Assembly (NCBI RefSeq): GCF_003989665.1
Contig: NZ_RZIJ01000006.1
Location: 184,902-248,901, forward strand
Reading direction: 5' to 3'
Length of the DNA: 64,000 nt
DNA from: Azospirillum doebereinerae
Lineage (GTDB): Bacteria; Pseudomonadota; Alphaproteobacteria; Azospirillales; Azospirillaceae
Positions 1-9,063 of the stretch are shown here, piece by piece. Positions within the stretch are counted from its first letter, which is position 1, and the number at the start of each line of letters is the position of its first letter. The translations under genes and the position numbers were made by a program. The notes under the pieces were generated by a model. The model saw only the letters and a program-made list of their open reading frames with translations, did no database searches and was not told the DNA's origin.

Positions 1-1188
1 GAGGTGGTCCAGCACATAGGCGCGCTCGGCGTCGTTGCCGCACCACCAACTCGCCACGCCGGGCAGCCGCAGCTCCTCGCCCAGCAGATGGCGGCAGAGC
101 GTCGGCAGCGATGACTTGATCGCCATCGATTCCATCAGGCCGGAGCCCAGCGCGTTCGCCACCACCACCGTGCCGGCGCGCACCGCCTCGATCAGACCGG
201 CGACGCCCAGCGAGCTGTCGGCGCGCAGCTCCAGCGGGTCGGCGAAATCGGCGTCGAGGCGCCGCAGGATCACGTCCACCGGCTCAAGGCCCGACAGGGT
301 CTTCATGAACACCTGCCGGTCGCGCACCGTCAGGTCGGCGCCTTCCACCAGTGTGATGCCGAGGTAGCGGGCGATGTAGACGTGTTCGAAATAGGTCTCG
401 TTGTAGGGACCGGGCGTCAGCAGCACCACGCGCGTGCGGTCGCGGCGCGGGCTGATCGACAGCAGCGTGTCCTTGAAGGTGTCGAAGAAGGGGGCCAGCC
501 GCTCCACCTGGCAATGGCGGAAGCTGTCGGGCAGCACCTTCGCCATCACCGCGCGGTTTTCCAGCGCGTAGCCGCTGCCGCTCGGCGCCTGGGTGCGGTC
601 GGACAGCACCCACCAGCGCCCGTCCGGGGCGCGGGCGAGGTCGGCGGCGTAGTAATGCAGATGAACGTCGTTCGGCACGCGGATGCCGTGGACCGCGCGG
701 CGGAACCCCGGATCGGCGTGGATCACCGCCGGGGGCAGGCGCCCGTAGCGGGTCAGGGTCTGCGGGCCGTAGAGGTCCGTCAGGATGGCGTTCAGCAGCG
801 AGGCGCGCTGGATCAGCCCCGATTCGATGGCCTTCCACTCATGCGCCGGCAACAGCAGCGGCATCATGTCGAGCGGCCAGGGCCGCTCCATCCCCTTGGG
901 GTCGCCGTAGATGTTGTAGGTGACGCCGTTCTGGTGCAGCAGCCGTCGCGCCTCCTCCCAACGCACCGCCATCAGGTCGGCGTCGAGCGGGCCAAGCGTG
1001 CTCATGAAGGTCTGCCAGTGCGGGCGCAGGCGGCCCTGGCCGGTCACCATTTCGTCATAGACCTGGCCGGCGCCGTAGCCGATGGCGTCGGCCTCGCCGA
1101 ACAGCGATCCCTGGGCGAAGGGCACCGGCTGCGTTCCCATCAAGGGCGCGTTGGCCGGGGCGGAAGAGGAGGGATCATACTGGGACAA
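1..1188 (-). CDS. Circularly permuted type 2 ATP-grasp protein (DUF404/DUF407), 3' part beyond window
   Basis: The 396 visible residues are the N-terminal part of a predicted amidoligase of the circularly permuted ATP-grasp family, which is thought to join amino acids or peptides using ATP. Family-like stretches include GMERPWPLD, LTPGPYNETYFEH, LVEGADLTV, VDVILRRLDADF and LRADSSLGVAG. The variant WVLSDRTQAPSGSGYALENR is the kind I associate with long proteins that carry a fused alpha-E (DUF403) domain, so the complete gene may be about 800 residues, but this cannot be seen. The start is uncertain: TTG at 1188 gives LSQYDPSSS; an ATG at 1140 is the alternative, and neither has a good Shine-Dalgarno. 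The transglutaminase/DUF2126 gene at 3711-7067 on the same strand is a usual partner. Confidence 0.85.
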   Translation of the reverse strand, partial: MSQYDPSSSAPANAPLMGTQPVPFAQGSLFGEADAIGYGAGQVYDEMVTGQGRLRPHWQTFMSTLGPLDADLMAVRWEEARRLLHQNGVTYNIYGDPKGMERPWPLDMMPLLLPAHEWKAIESGLIQRASLLNAILTDLYGPQTLTRYGRLPPAVIHADPGFRRAVHGIRVPNDVHLHYYAADLARAPDGRWWVLSDRTQAPSGSGYALENRAVMAKVLPDSFRHCQVERLAPFFDTFKDTLLSISPRRDRTRVVLLTPGPYNETYFEHVYIARYLGITLVEGADLTVRDRQVFMKTLSGLEPVDVILRRLDADFADPLELRADSSLGVAGLIEAVRAGTVVVANALGSGLMESMAIKSSLPTLCRHLLGEELRLPGVASWWCGNDAERAYVLDHL

Positions 1189-1391
1189 GGTCGTTTTTGT
1201 GCGTCTGCCTAGGAAGAGAGCAACACTGTGAACGTCCCCGGACGCGGATGCAACAACGGTGACCTGTCAAACATGTTGGGTTCGCAATATTCCATCCGGA
1301 TCATGCCGATAGGTCACTCGTTCAGGAAAAACGGGGCTGCGGCGATGCGCCGCTCTTGACCTACGCGGATATGCCCCTGTTCGGCCGGAGG

Positions 1392-1420
1392 CACCCCTCC
1401 CGTTTGGCACGGAAGGGGTG
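1392..1420 (-). terminator. Hairpin after the dihaem cytochrome gene
   Basis: Arms 1392-1403 and 1409-1420 pair with one mismatch around a five-base loop, just downstream of the cytochrome stop at 1433 on the minus strand. There is no clear T-tract, so this is a probable but not certain terminator. Confidence 0.4.
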
Positions 1421-1432
1421 GGACGAGGATGG

Positions 1433-3472
1433 TCAGAGGGTCTTGAGATACTCCAGCAATTCCCAGCGCTGGGTGTCGGTCAGGCCGGCGCCGAACTCGT
1501 GTCCGGTGTTGCGGTTGCCCGGTTTGGTGGTGTCGAACAGGAAGGTCGAGGTCGCCGCCGCCGAATCCACACCGACCTTGACCGGGTCGAGCGCGCCGCC
1601 GCCCATCTTGAAGGCCACCGACCGCTGCGAGACCGGCAGCAGCATCTCGTACAGGTTCGGTACCGAGCCGTTGTGCATGTAGGGCGCGCTTGCCCAGACG
1701 CCGTCGAGCGGACGGGCCTTGTAGGCGAGCAACGACTTGATGGTCTCGGCCAGCGCTTCCTCGTCCTTGGTGGCCTGACCGCCGGTCGCCGCCCGGCCGG
1801 ACGGAGCGGCCTTGGACGCGGCGGCGGCGGCCTTGGCCGGGGCGGGCACCGGGCCTTGCGGTTTCTCCTGCTGGCTCAGCGCGGCGATGACCCGCTTGTG
1901 GTCTTCGCTCAGGGGTTGGCCCGGCTTGACGAGCGGCGTGGTGTCGAGCGTTCCCTCCGGTGTCACCGCCGATGCCGACCACGTGGCGGCGGTCCGGGGC
2001 GCCAGCCAGGGAGCCGGGGCCTTGTCGCCCATCAGCAGATCACCGGCCAGCTTGGGTTCGCGCGCCAGATCGCCGATGATGGCCCCGATCACGGCGTTCG
2101 AAAGCAGGCTCGCTGCCAGATCGGGGTTCGCCAGCGGCGTCCCGCCCAGAAGCTTCGGCGGCATGGCGATGCCGGCGATGGCGCCGGTGTCCATCTTGCG
2201 GCACAGCGCGTCCACCGCCATCTTCGGGTCGGCGGCGTAGTTGACGGTGATCATCTTCGCCGCGACCGCGGCGTCGACGCCCTTGGTGCAGATCGTGCCG
2301 AAGGCGGCGATGACCGCCTTGGCGTTGCTTGGCTGGGCCCAATTGAACAGCGGCACCATGATGATGGGCGCCGTCGTGTAGGTCTCGCCGCGTGGCAGGG
2401 GGCTGTGGCAGCTCACGCAGTTCTGCTGGTAGATCGTCTCGCCGGCGGCGGCCTTGATGGTGTTGACGGGACCGGCGAGGCTGTCGGGCCACACGGGCGA
2501 CCGCAGCGTGCGGAGCAGATTCTCCATCGCCACCAGTTCCCGACCGCGCACGGTCGAATCGTAATAGTAGTGCGCGATGTCCTTTGGGGGCTTCAGCGCG
2601 ATCTTGCCGAACACGCCCAGCACCTCGCCGGAGTTGCGGCCCAGCGCGTCGATCGCGGTCGCGTTGCTCAGGAGGCCGTTCCACTGCACGCGCGGCTGAT
2701 GCGGTGCGTCCCACAGGACCGGGTAGCTGACCGGCGCGTCGGGGTGGCGGCTGTTGGCGGGCAGGTTGAGATCGATCGCCCCCACGCGGTTGAAGATCAT
2801 GCCGAAGGCGTCGGTGCGCATCGGACCCCAGGGGGTTCCCGGCGTGCTCTGCGCCACGAAGAGGGCGAAGCTGGCGTCGAACGCCTTGACCGCGTCGAAC
2901 AGGGCGAGCCTCTGCTCCGGCGTGGCGTTGGGGCCGAGCACCCGGCCGGCGAAGGGTTCGAACACGCCGTCCACGGTGACGGTGGTGTGGACGGCTTGGC
3001 TCAGCGCGGCGATGAAGCCGTAGAGATCGCCGGTGGTCACGGCGCCGTCCAGGCGGATGGTCTTGCCGTTGACCGTCACGTCGCCGGTGTGGCAGGCGGC
3101 GCAGCCCATGCCGAACCATTCGGTCTTGTCCGGGTCGGTGTCCTTGACGAAGCCCAGCGGCAGTCGGTCCGGGTTCCACGGCCCGGCGGTGCCGACGGGA
3201 TAGCCGTAGCGGGTCAGGCTCTTGACGAAGGGAGCCTTGGTCTGCGGATCCTCCAGCGCCATGAACCAGTCATAGCGCATGATCTGCGAGCCCTGGCTGG
3301 TGTTGTAGTACCACTGACGCGCGTCCTGCGACCAGCTCTGGTCGAGGTACCAGAGACCGTCGATCTCGGTCGGCGGCTTGACCGGAACCGGGCGCTGCGG
3401 TGGCGGCGGTTCGGCGCAGGCGCTCAGCAGCAGGCTCGCCGCCGCAGCGGTCGCAAAAATGGTGGCTTTCAT
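1433..3472 (-). CDS. Dihaem c-type cytochrome lipoprotein, cytochrome c peroxidase/RoxA-like
   Basis: A 679-residue exported protein with a lipoprotein signal: MKATIFATAAAASLLLSAC, lipobox LSAC, Cys19. Two haem c sites are visible, CAACH at residues 124-128 and CVSCH at 352-356. The C-terminal stretch with YKARPLDGVWASAPYMHNGS, GNRNTGHEFGAGL and a final LEYLKTL is typical of the family annotated as di-haem cytochrome c peroxidase, related to the RoxA rubber oxygenases. An Ala-rich low-complexity insert lies near residue 575. Substrate is unknown; peroxidase or oxygenase activity would be inference. The start at 3472 is chosen over an upstream ATG because it begins the lipoprotein signal. It lies between two genes of an ATP-grasp/transglutaminase cluster but is flanked by hairpins. 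Confidence 0.85.
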   Translation of the reverse strand: MKATIFATAAAASLLLSACAEPPPPQRPVPVKPPTEIDGLWYLDQSWSQDARQWYYNTSQGSQIMRYDWFMALEDPQTKAPFVKSLTRYGYPVGTAGPWNPDRLPLGFVKDTDPDKTEWFGMGCAACHTGDVTVNGKTIRLDGAVTTGDLYGFIAALSQAVHTTVTVDGVFEPFAGRVLGPNATPEQRLALFDAVKAFDASFALFVAQSTPGTPWGPMRTDAFGMIFNRVGAIDLNLPANSRHPDAPVSYPVLWDAPHQPRVQWNGLLSNATAIDALGRNSGEVLGVFGKIALKPPKDIAHYYYDSTVRGRELVAMENLLRTLRSPVWPDSLAGPVNTIKAAAGETIYQQNCVSCHSPLPRGETYTTAPIIMVPLFNWAQPSNAKAVIAAFGTICTKGVDAAVAAKMITVNYAADPKMAVDALCRKMDTGAIAGIAMPPKLLGGTPLANPDLAASLLSNAVIGAIIGDLAREPKLAGDLLMGDKAPAPWLAPRTAATWSASAVTPEGTLDTTPLVKPGQPLSEDHKRVIAALSQQEKPQGPVPAPAKAAAAASKAAPSGRAATGGQATKDEEALAETIKSLLAYKARPLDGVWASAPYMHNGSVPNLYEMLLPVSQRSVAFKMGGGALDPVKVGVDSAAATSTFLFDTTKPGNRNTGHEFGAGLTDTQRWELLEYLKTL

Positions 3473-3655
3473 CCTGTTGTTCCCCCAGCAGGTTGATGGC
3501 GTTGTCGCTTTCAACGGGGGAGGGTATTTCGGATAATCGTATCGCGTGTAGCTCTATCAACTTTTGTCGAGGAAAAAGTCCTTTCCGCATACAGGGATAG
3601 TGCGGAGGGCGAGCAATCAGAGCTTGCCGCCCACAAAGGAATGAAAAAAGGGGAA

Positions 3656-3686
3656 CGCGCGGGACCGCCAATTGCCGTCCCGCGCG
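3656..3686 (-). terminator. Intrinsic terminator of the transglutaminase/DUF2126 gene
   Basis: Perfect 10-bp stem, 3656-3665 with 3677-3686, followed on the minus strand by a T-rich run (the complement of AAAAAAG at about 3644-3650). It sits 24 bases after the stop at 3711. Confidence 0.75.
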
Positions 3687-3710
3687 CGATCTCCGCTCAA
3701 ACCGTCCGAA

Positions 3711-6700
3711 TCACCCGCGACGCAGATCCAGCGTCATCGGGAATTGCGGGTTGCGCTCCTCGTTCGGCACGTCCATCGGGCCGGGGGTGTGGCCGAAGGG
3801 GAAGAAGCGGGCGAGCCGGCGGCCCTCCGCCTCGTTGGCGTTGACGGGGAAGGTGTCGTAATTGCGCCCGCCCGGATGCATCACATGGTAGGTGCTGCCA
3901 CCGATCGACCGGCCGGCCCAGGTGTCCACGATGTCGAAGATCAGCGGCGTGTGCACCGGGATGGTCGGGTGCAGGCAGGACGGCGGCTGCCACGCGCGGT
4001 ACCGCACGCCGCCGACGAAATCGCCCTCCGTCCCGGTGGGGATCAGCGGCACCCGCCGCCCGTTGCATGTGATGGCGTAGCGCGCGTCGATCAGTCCGCT
4101 GACCCGCACCTGCACCCGCTCCACCGAGCTGTCGACGAAGCGGACCGTGCCGCCGCCGCCCGGCTCCTCGCCCAGCACGTGCCACGGCTCCAGCGCCATG
4201 CGCAGCTCCATGGTGATGCCGCGCTGGTTGACCTGCCCGTAGGTCGGGAAGCGGAAGTTCATGTGCGGCGCGAACCAGCTGTCCTCCATCGGATAGCCGT
4301 GGTCGCGCATGTCCTGGAGCACGTCGGCCAGATCCTGCTGGATGAAATGGGGCAGCATGAAGCGGTCGTGCAGCTCGTTGCCCCAGCGCACCAGCTTGCC
4401 CTTGTAGGGCGTCTTCCAGAAGCGTGCGACCAGCGCCCGCATCAGAAGCTGCTGGGTCAGGCTCATCTCGGCGTGGGGCGGCATCTCGAAGGCGCGGAAT
4501 TCCACCAGCCCCAGCCGCCCGGTCGAGCTGTCGGGCGAATAGAGCTTGTCGATGCAGAACTCGGCCCGGTGGGTGTTGCCCTGCACGTCGACCAGCAGGT
4601 TGCGCAGGATGCGGTCCACCATCCAGGGCGGGCATTGGCCGAAGATGGCCGTCTGCTCCTCGATCTGGTGGAAGGCGATCTCCAGCTCGTAGAGCTGGTC
4701 GTCGCGCGCCTCGTCCACGCGCGGGGCTTGGCTGGTCGGCCCGATGAACAGGCCGGAGAAGACGTAGGACAGCGCCGGATGGTTCTGCCAGTAGGTGATC
4801 AGGCTGCGCAGCAGGTCGGGACGGCGGAGGAAGGGGCTGTCCGCCGCCGTGGCGCCGCCCATCACCACATGGTTTCCGCCGCCGGTCCCGGTGTGGCGCC
4901 CATCGATCATGAACTTCTCGGCCCCCAGCCGCGACTGGCGGGCGTCCTCGTACAGGTCGATGGTGTTGCGCACCAGCTCGTCCCAACTGTGGGCCGGGTG
5001 GATGTTGACCTCGATCACGCCGGGGTCCGGGGTGACGGCCAGAGAGTTCAGGCGCGGGTCCTTGGGCGGTTGGTAGCCCTCGATCACGACGGGCATGTCG
5101 AGTTCGACGGCGGTCGCCTCGATCTCCGCCAGCATGGCGAGGTAGTCCTCCAGCGTGCTCATCGGCGGCATGAACATGTGCAGCCGGCCGTTGCGCGCCT
5201 CGCAGGTCAGCGCGGTGCGAACGATCCACCACGCCGATTTGCCTTCCTCGGGGATCTCGGCGCGGACCTCGGCCATCACGCGCTGGCGCTGGGCCTCGCG
5301 CGCCTCGCCATGGACGCCGCGGTCGGACTCGCGGGCTGTGCGGCGGGCGTCGACGCTGCGCTGGAGCGGGTGCGGGGGCAGCGGCTCGCGCGGCTCGAAC
5401 GGGTCGGTCTCCCAGGCGTAGGGGTAGTCGCTCTTCGACGCCCAGGGCAGGGAGCCCAGGGGCAGACGGTAGCCGACCGGGCTGTCGCCGGGGATCAGCA
5501 CCAGCTTCTCCTGGCGCAGCGGCCAGGTGCTCGACAGCCAGACCGGACCCTTCTGGGTCATGCGGCGGTTGATCGGCATGGCGAAGCCGACCGGCTCGTT
5601 CAGGCCCTTGGTGAAGACGCGCGACAGGCGCGCGCGCTCCTCCTTGTCGTCCAGCTTGCTTTCCAGCGGGTCGACGTTGACGGGGAGCTTGGCCTCCTTG
5701 TTCAGGTAGTGCCACGCGTCCTCATAGGCGGCGAGCACCACTGTGGGGTCGAGGCCCAGCCGCTTGGCCAGAGTCACCAGGAAGACGCCGGCGTCCTGCG
5801 CGGTGTGGCCGTAATCGACGTTCTCGCGGGCCAGCAGGTCGGTGTTGGCCCACATCGCCTCGCCGTCGCGGCGCCAGTAGACCGTCATCGCCCAGCGCGG
5901 CAGCGATTCGCCGGGGTACCATTTGCCCTGGCCGAAATGCAGCAGCCCACCGGGGGCAAAGCGCTTCATCATGCGGTGGATCAGGTCGGCGGCCAGACGG
6001 CGCTTGTTGGGGCCGACGGCGGCGGTGTTCCACTCGGCCCCCTCCATGTCGTCGATCGACACGAAGGTCGGCTCGCCGCCCATGGTCAGGCGCACGTCGC
6101 CGGCCTTCAGATCCTCGTCGACGCGATGGCCGAGCGCCTCGATGGAAGACCATTGCTGGGGCGTGTAGGGTTTGGTGACGCGAGGCGCCTCGTAGATGCG
6201 GGTGACCGACATCGCGTGCTCGAACTCGACCTCCGCCTCGTCGACGAGGCCGGAGATCGGCGCGGCGGACGACGCGTCGGGGGTGCAGGCGAGCGGGATG
6301 TGCCCCTCGCCGGCCAGCAGGCCGGAGGTGGGGTCGAGGCCGACCCAGCCGGCGCCGGGCAGGAACACCTCGGTCCAGGCGTGCAGGTCGGTGAAGTCGG
6401 TCTCGGTGCCGGACGGGCCGTCCAGCGACTTCTGGTCGGCGGTGAGCTGGATCAGATAGCCCGACACGAAGCGGGCGGCGAGGCCGAGATGCCGGAAGAT
6501 CTGCACCAGCAGCCACGCCGAATCGCGGCACGACCCGGTGCGCTTGGTCAGCGTCTCGTCGCAGGTCTGGATGCCCGGCTCCATGCGGATGACGTAGCCG
6601 ATCTCGCCCTGGAGCCGCTGGTTGATGCCGATCAGGAAATCGATGGTCGGGGTCTTGTCGCGCGGAATGGTCTTCAGATACTCGGCCAGCGCCGGCTCGA

Positions 6701-7067
6701 CCGCCTCCGTCTCCAGATAGGGGCGCAGTTCCTTTTGCAGCCAGTCCTCGTAGGCGAAGGGATAATGCCCGGCCTTGTCCTCGAGGAAGAAATCGAAGGG
6801 GTTGATCGACGCGATCTCGGCGACGAGGTCGACCTCGACGATGAACTCGCGGGTCTTTTCCGGGAAGACGAAACGGGCTTGGTAGTTGGACTGCGGATCC
6901 TGCTGCCAGTTCAGGAAGTGGTGCTTGGGCGTCACGCGCAGCGAGTAGCTGAGGATCGGCGTTCGACAATGCGGCGCGGGACGAAGACGGACGATCTGGG
7001 GACCGAGCGACACCGGGCGGTCGTAACGGTAGATGGTCTTGTGGTTCAGCGCGACATGGATCGCCAT
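3711..7067 (-). CDS. Transglutaminase-like / DUF2126 protein
   Basis: An 1118-residue protein. Residues 1-90 match the bacterial transglutaminase-like N-terminal region. The papain-like core follows, with a complete predicted triad: Cys180 in TKRTGSCRDSAWLL, His229 in DLHAWTEV and Asp245 in GWVGLDPTSG. The remaining 800 or so residues are the DUF2126 region (for example GGEPTFVSIDD, IDGRHTGTGGGNH and QRGITMELRMAL). Such proteins are known partners of circularly permuted ATP-grasp amidoligases and alpha-E proteins, in clusters predicted to make and process peptides or peptide tags. Here the ATP-grasp gene is 2.5 kb downstream with a cytochrome gene between. No signal peptide is seen, so a cytoplasmic location is likely. 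A purine-rich GAGGCGGGG precedes the ATG. Confidence 0.9.
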   Translation of the reverse strand: MAIHVALNHKTIYRYDRPVSLGPQIVRLRPAPHCRTPILSYSLRVTPKHHFLNWQQDPQSNYQARFVFPEKTREFIVEVDLVAEIASINPFDFFLEDKAGHYPFAYEDWLQKELRPYLETEAVEPALAEYLKTIPRDKTPTIDFLIGINQRLQGEIGYVIRMEPGIQTCDETLTKRTGSCRDSAWLLVQIFRHLGLAARFVSGYLIQLTADQKSLDGPSGTETDFTDLHAWTEVFLPGAGWVGLDPTSGLLAGEGHIPLACTPDASSAAPISGLVDEAEVEFEHAMSVTRIYEAPRVTKPYTPQQWSSIEALGHRVDEDLKAGDVRLTMGGEPTFVSIDDMEGAEWNTAAVGPNKRRLAADLIHRMMKRFAPGGLLHFGQGKWYPGESLPRWAMTVYWRRDGEAMWANTDLLARENVDYGHTAQDAGVFLVTLAKRLGLDPTVVLAAYEDAWHYLNKEAKLPVNVDPLESKLDDKEERARLSRVFTKGLNEPVGFAMPINRRMTQKGPVWLSSTWPLRQEKLVLIPGDSPVGYRLPLGSLPWASKSDYPYAWETDPFEPREPLPPHPLQRSVDARRTARESDRGVHGEAREAQRQRVMAEVRAEIPEEGKSAWWIVRTALTCEARNGRLHMFMPPMSTLEDYLAMLAEIEATAVELDMPVVIEGYQPPKDPRLNSLAVTPDPGVIEVNIHPAHSWDELVRNTIDLYEDARQSRLGAEKFMIDGRHTGTGGGNHVVMGGATAADSPFLRRPDLLRSLITYWQNHPALSYVFSGLFIGPTSQAPRVDEARDDQLYELEIAFHQIEEQTAIFGQCPPWMVDRILRNLLVDVQGNTHRAEFCIDKLYSPDSSTGRLGLVEFRAFEMPPHAEMSLTQQLLMRALVARFWKTPYKGKLVRWGNELHDRFMLPHFIQQDLADVLQDMRDHGYPMEDSWFAPHMNFRFPTYGQVNQRGITMELRMALEPWHVLGEEPGGGGTVRFVDSSVERVQVRVSGLIDARYAITCNGRRVPLIPTGTEGDFVGGVRYRAWQPPSCLHPTIPVHTPLIFDIVDTWAGRSIGGSTYHVMHPGGRNYDTFPVNANEAEGRRLARFFPFGHTPGPMDVPNEERNPQFPMTLDLRRG

Positions 7068-7316
7068 GTATAACCCCGCCTCATTCCTGTTCGAACTGGT
7101 TCACCCGCCGGTTTTTCCGGCGCTTCACCCGCAACCGTATCACCGTTGAATCCAGCCCAACAAGACGCCGCGCGCGCCCGTTACCGCAGTTGCGAAAAAA
7201 CCACGCTCTTTTCCAACCACCGGCTCCGATCTTCGGGCTGTGGCTTTCATCCGTTCGCGTTCCCTATTATATCGAAAGGGACGGTCGACGAACCGGCGCG
7301 GCGGGGTGGGGGAACG

Positions 7317-8243
7317 ATGGTGTCGCTGGCGACGCCCTCCAAGGGAGGCGAAACCCGTCCGGCCTCCGGGGCGGGCGGGTCCGGGCGCGGCGTCATCACG
7401 GGCAAGTATTTCAACTTCAGGCCCCTGCCGCCCCCCATCGACGTCCTCGGCAACCCGCTGGTGGTTCCCAATCTGCCGACCCACAAGCTTCCCCGGCAGA
7501 GCTTCGGCGACCGCCTCGCGCGGACCCTGTCGCGCTTCGGGCTGGGCAGCCAGTCGGCGGACACCAAGCTGCGCTGGAAGCTGCACGACACCATCCAGGC
7601 GACCATGGCCTCGCTGTCCCCGGCGGTGACGGCGCTGGCGGAACGGCGCGCCCCGCTCAAGCGCAAGTCGCTGCCGGTTCCGGTTGTCGTGGTGCGCCAT
7701 CCCTACCACCTGCGCCATGTGTTCGAACTGCTGCCGCAGATTCCCGCCACGCTGGCGTTGGAGCGACGGTTCCTGGAACTGCTGATGACCCGCGCGCTGA
7801 AGCGCTACGGCGAACAGATGAGCCTGACGAAGGGCAGCCCCTTTTCCTTCGAGCACGAGGCGCGGGAGTATTTTTTCGCCGGGTTCCGCCTGGAAAAGCA
7901 GCTCAAGAAGGTCAACAGCCCGGACGAGCGTTTCGCCACGTTGCAGGCGATCCACACCCACTACTTCCATGGGCGCAATTACTATTATTACGCGCTGCTG
8001 CGACGGGAACGGCTGGATCCCGACAACAAGCTGTTCATGCTGTTCGCCCGCGCCATCTATTTCATGGCGCGGGTCGACTGGAACGGCGAACTGCTCGACA
8101 AGCCCAGCCCGCGCGGGATGCCCAACCGGGACGAACTGTTGTTCTTCGTGGAGCGTGACAAGTCGGTCATGACGCGCTATCGCAGCGACCAGGATTTCCA
8201 GCGTCAGGTCAAGGCCGTGCTGGAGGCGTTCCCGGCGGCTTGA
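7317..8243 (+). CDS. Conserved-looking hypothetical protein, 308 aa
   Basis: I do not recognise the family. The ATG at 7317 has a strong GGTGGGGGAACG ribosome site, so the open frame upstream (to 7146) is not used. The protein begins with a Gly/Ser-rich segment, then YFNFRPLPPPIDVLGNPLVV, a basic middle part, and an aromatic C-terminal half with FHGRNYYYYALL and FARAIYFMARVDW. It has no signal peptide, no membrane segment and no cysteines that I can see, so it is probably a soluble cytoplasmic, largely helical protein. It is divergent from the DUF2126 gene (249 bp apart) and is followed after 8 bp by the secreted DUF1311-like gene, which may be cotranscribed. Confidence 0.75.
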   Translation: MVSLATPSKGGETRPASGAGGSGRGVITGKYFNFRPLPPPIDVLGNPLVVPNLPTHKLPRQSFGDRLARTLSRFGLGSQSADTKLRWKLHDTIQATMASLSPAVTALAERRAPLKRKSLPVPVVVVRHPYHLRHVFELLPQIPATLALERRFLELLMTRALKRYGEQMSLTKGSPFSFEHEAREYFFAGFRLEKQLKKVNSPDERFATLQAIHTHYFHGRNYYYYALLRRERLDPDNKLFMLFARAIYFMARVDWNGELLDKPSPRGMPNRDELLFFVERDKSVMTRYRSDQDFQRQVKAVLEAFPAA

Positions 8244-8251
8244 AGGGTCTC

Positions 8252-9046
8252 ATGATGCGCGTTCTCAATGTTTTCGCCGGGGTTTTCGCCGGATCGCTTG
8301 CCGGGCTTCTGTTGAGCGGCTCCGTTCTGGCCGCGGATTGTGCCGCCATCGAGAACCCTACCGCCGAACTGGCGTGCCGTGACGCCGGACTGACCGCCGC
8401 GAACGAAGCGTTGGACGGCGCGCTGGCGGCGCTGGGCGAGACCACCGACGCCTTGGGCCGCACCGCCATCGAGGCCGGGCAGACGCTGTGGCGTTCCCGC
8501 CGGGACGAGGCCTGCCCGGTCGCCGCCGCCGATCTGGCCGAGCCGAAGACGGCGAAGGCGCGGACAGACTGCCTGCTGCGGGCGACCAACGCGCGGGTCT
8601 TGGCGCTGGAGGCTCAGCGGACGGCACGGAGCAAGCCTGTGGCCGATACGCCGCTGACGATCACCGACGCCGCCGCCCCCCGTCTGGCTCCGGTGCCAGC
8701 CCGTTCGCTCGCCCAGACCCGCCCGGTGTCTGCGACGGCGCTGGTCGGGCGTTGGGCCAAGGCCGATCCGGTCAACCGCGCGCCAGTGGACGATTGCCGG
8801 ACCTCCTACCTCGACGTGACACGGGAGCATGGTGTCAGCCTGATCGACCCGCGCGTTCCAGGCTTTCCCATCGAGGCGGGCTTGACCGCCGACTCCGATC
8901 CGGGGCAGGGCGCCACGCTGACCACCGCAAATGGTCCGGTCGGCGGCCTACGGCTGGAGGCGGCGGACACCCCCCGGCGCGACCGTCTGGTGCTGACCTT
9001 GGCGCCGCCCGCGACCTTCGCGGCGACCTTCGTGCGCTGCCGTTGA
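8252..9046 (+). CDS. Secreted DUF1311/LprI-like protein
   Basis: A 264-residue exported protein. The signal peptide runs from MMRVLNVFAG to about SVLAADC. The mature N-terminus has the paired-cysteine pattern of DUF1311 (lysozyme-inhibitor LprI N-terminal-like) proteins: CAAIENPTAELACRDAGL, then a helical part ending DEACPVAA and DCLLRAT. The C-terminal 130 residues look like a separate small beta domain and are not recognised. The start at ATG 8252 follows AAGGGT with good spacing; a TTG at 8240 overlapping the upstream stop is less likely. It is convergent with the aldose-epimerase-like gene, 17 bp apart. Lysozyme inhibition is only a family-level suggestion. Confidence 0.7.
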   Translation: MMRVLNVFAGVFAGSLAGLLLSGSVLAADCAAIENPTAELACRDAGLTAANEALDGALAALGETTDALGRTAIEAGQTLWRSRRDEACPVAAADLAEPKTAKARTDCLLRATNARVLALEAQRTARSKPVADTPLTITDAAAPRLAPVPARSLAQTRPVSATALVGRWAKADPVNRAPVDDCRTSYLDVTREHGVSLIDPRVPGFPIEAGLTADSDPGQGATLTTANGPVGGLRLEAADTPRRDRLVLTLAPPATFAATFVRCR

Positions 9047-9063
9047 GGGCAAGGGTGGGGGGC

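Noticed and set aside
3672..7073. Plus-strand frame of 1133 codons
   Set aside because: Antisense shadow of the transglutaminase/DUF2126 gene; His/Arg/Gly/Val-rich composition without motifs.
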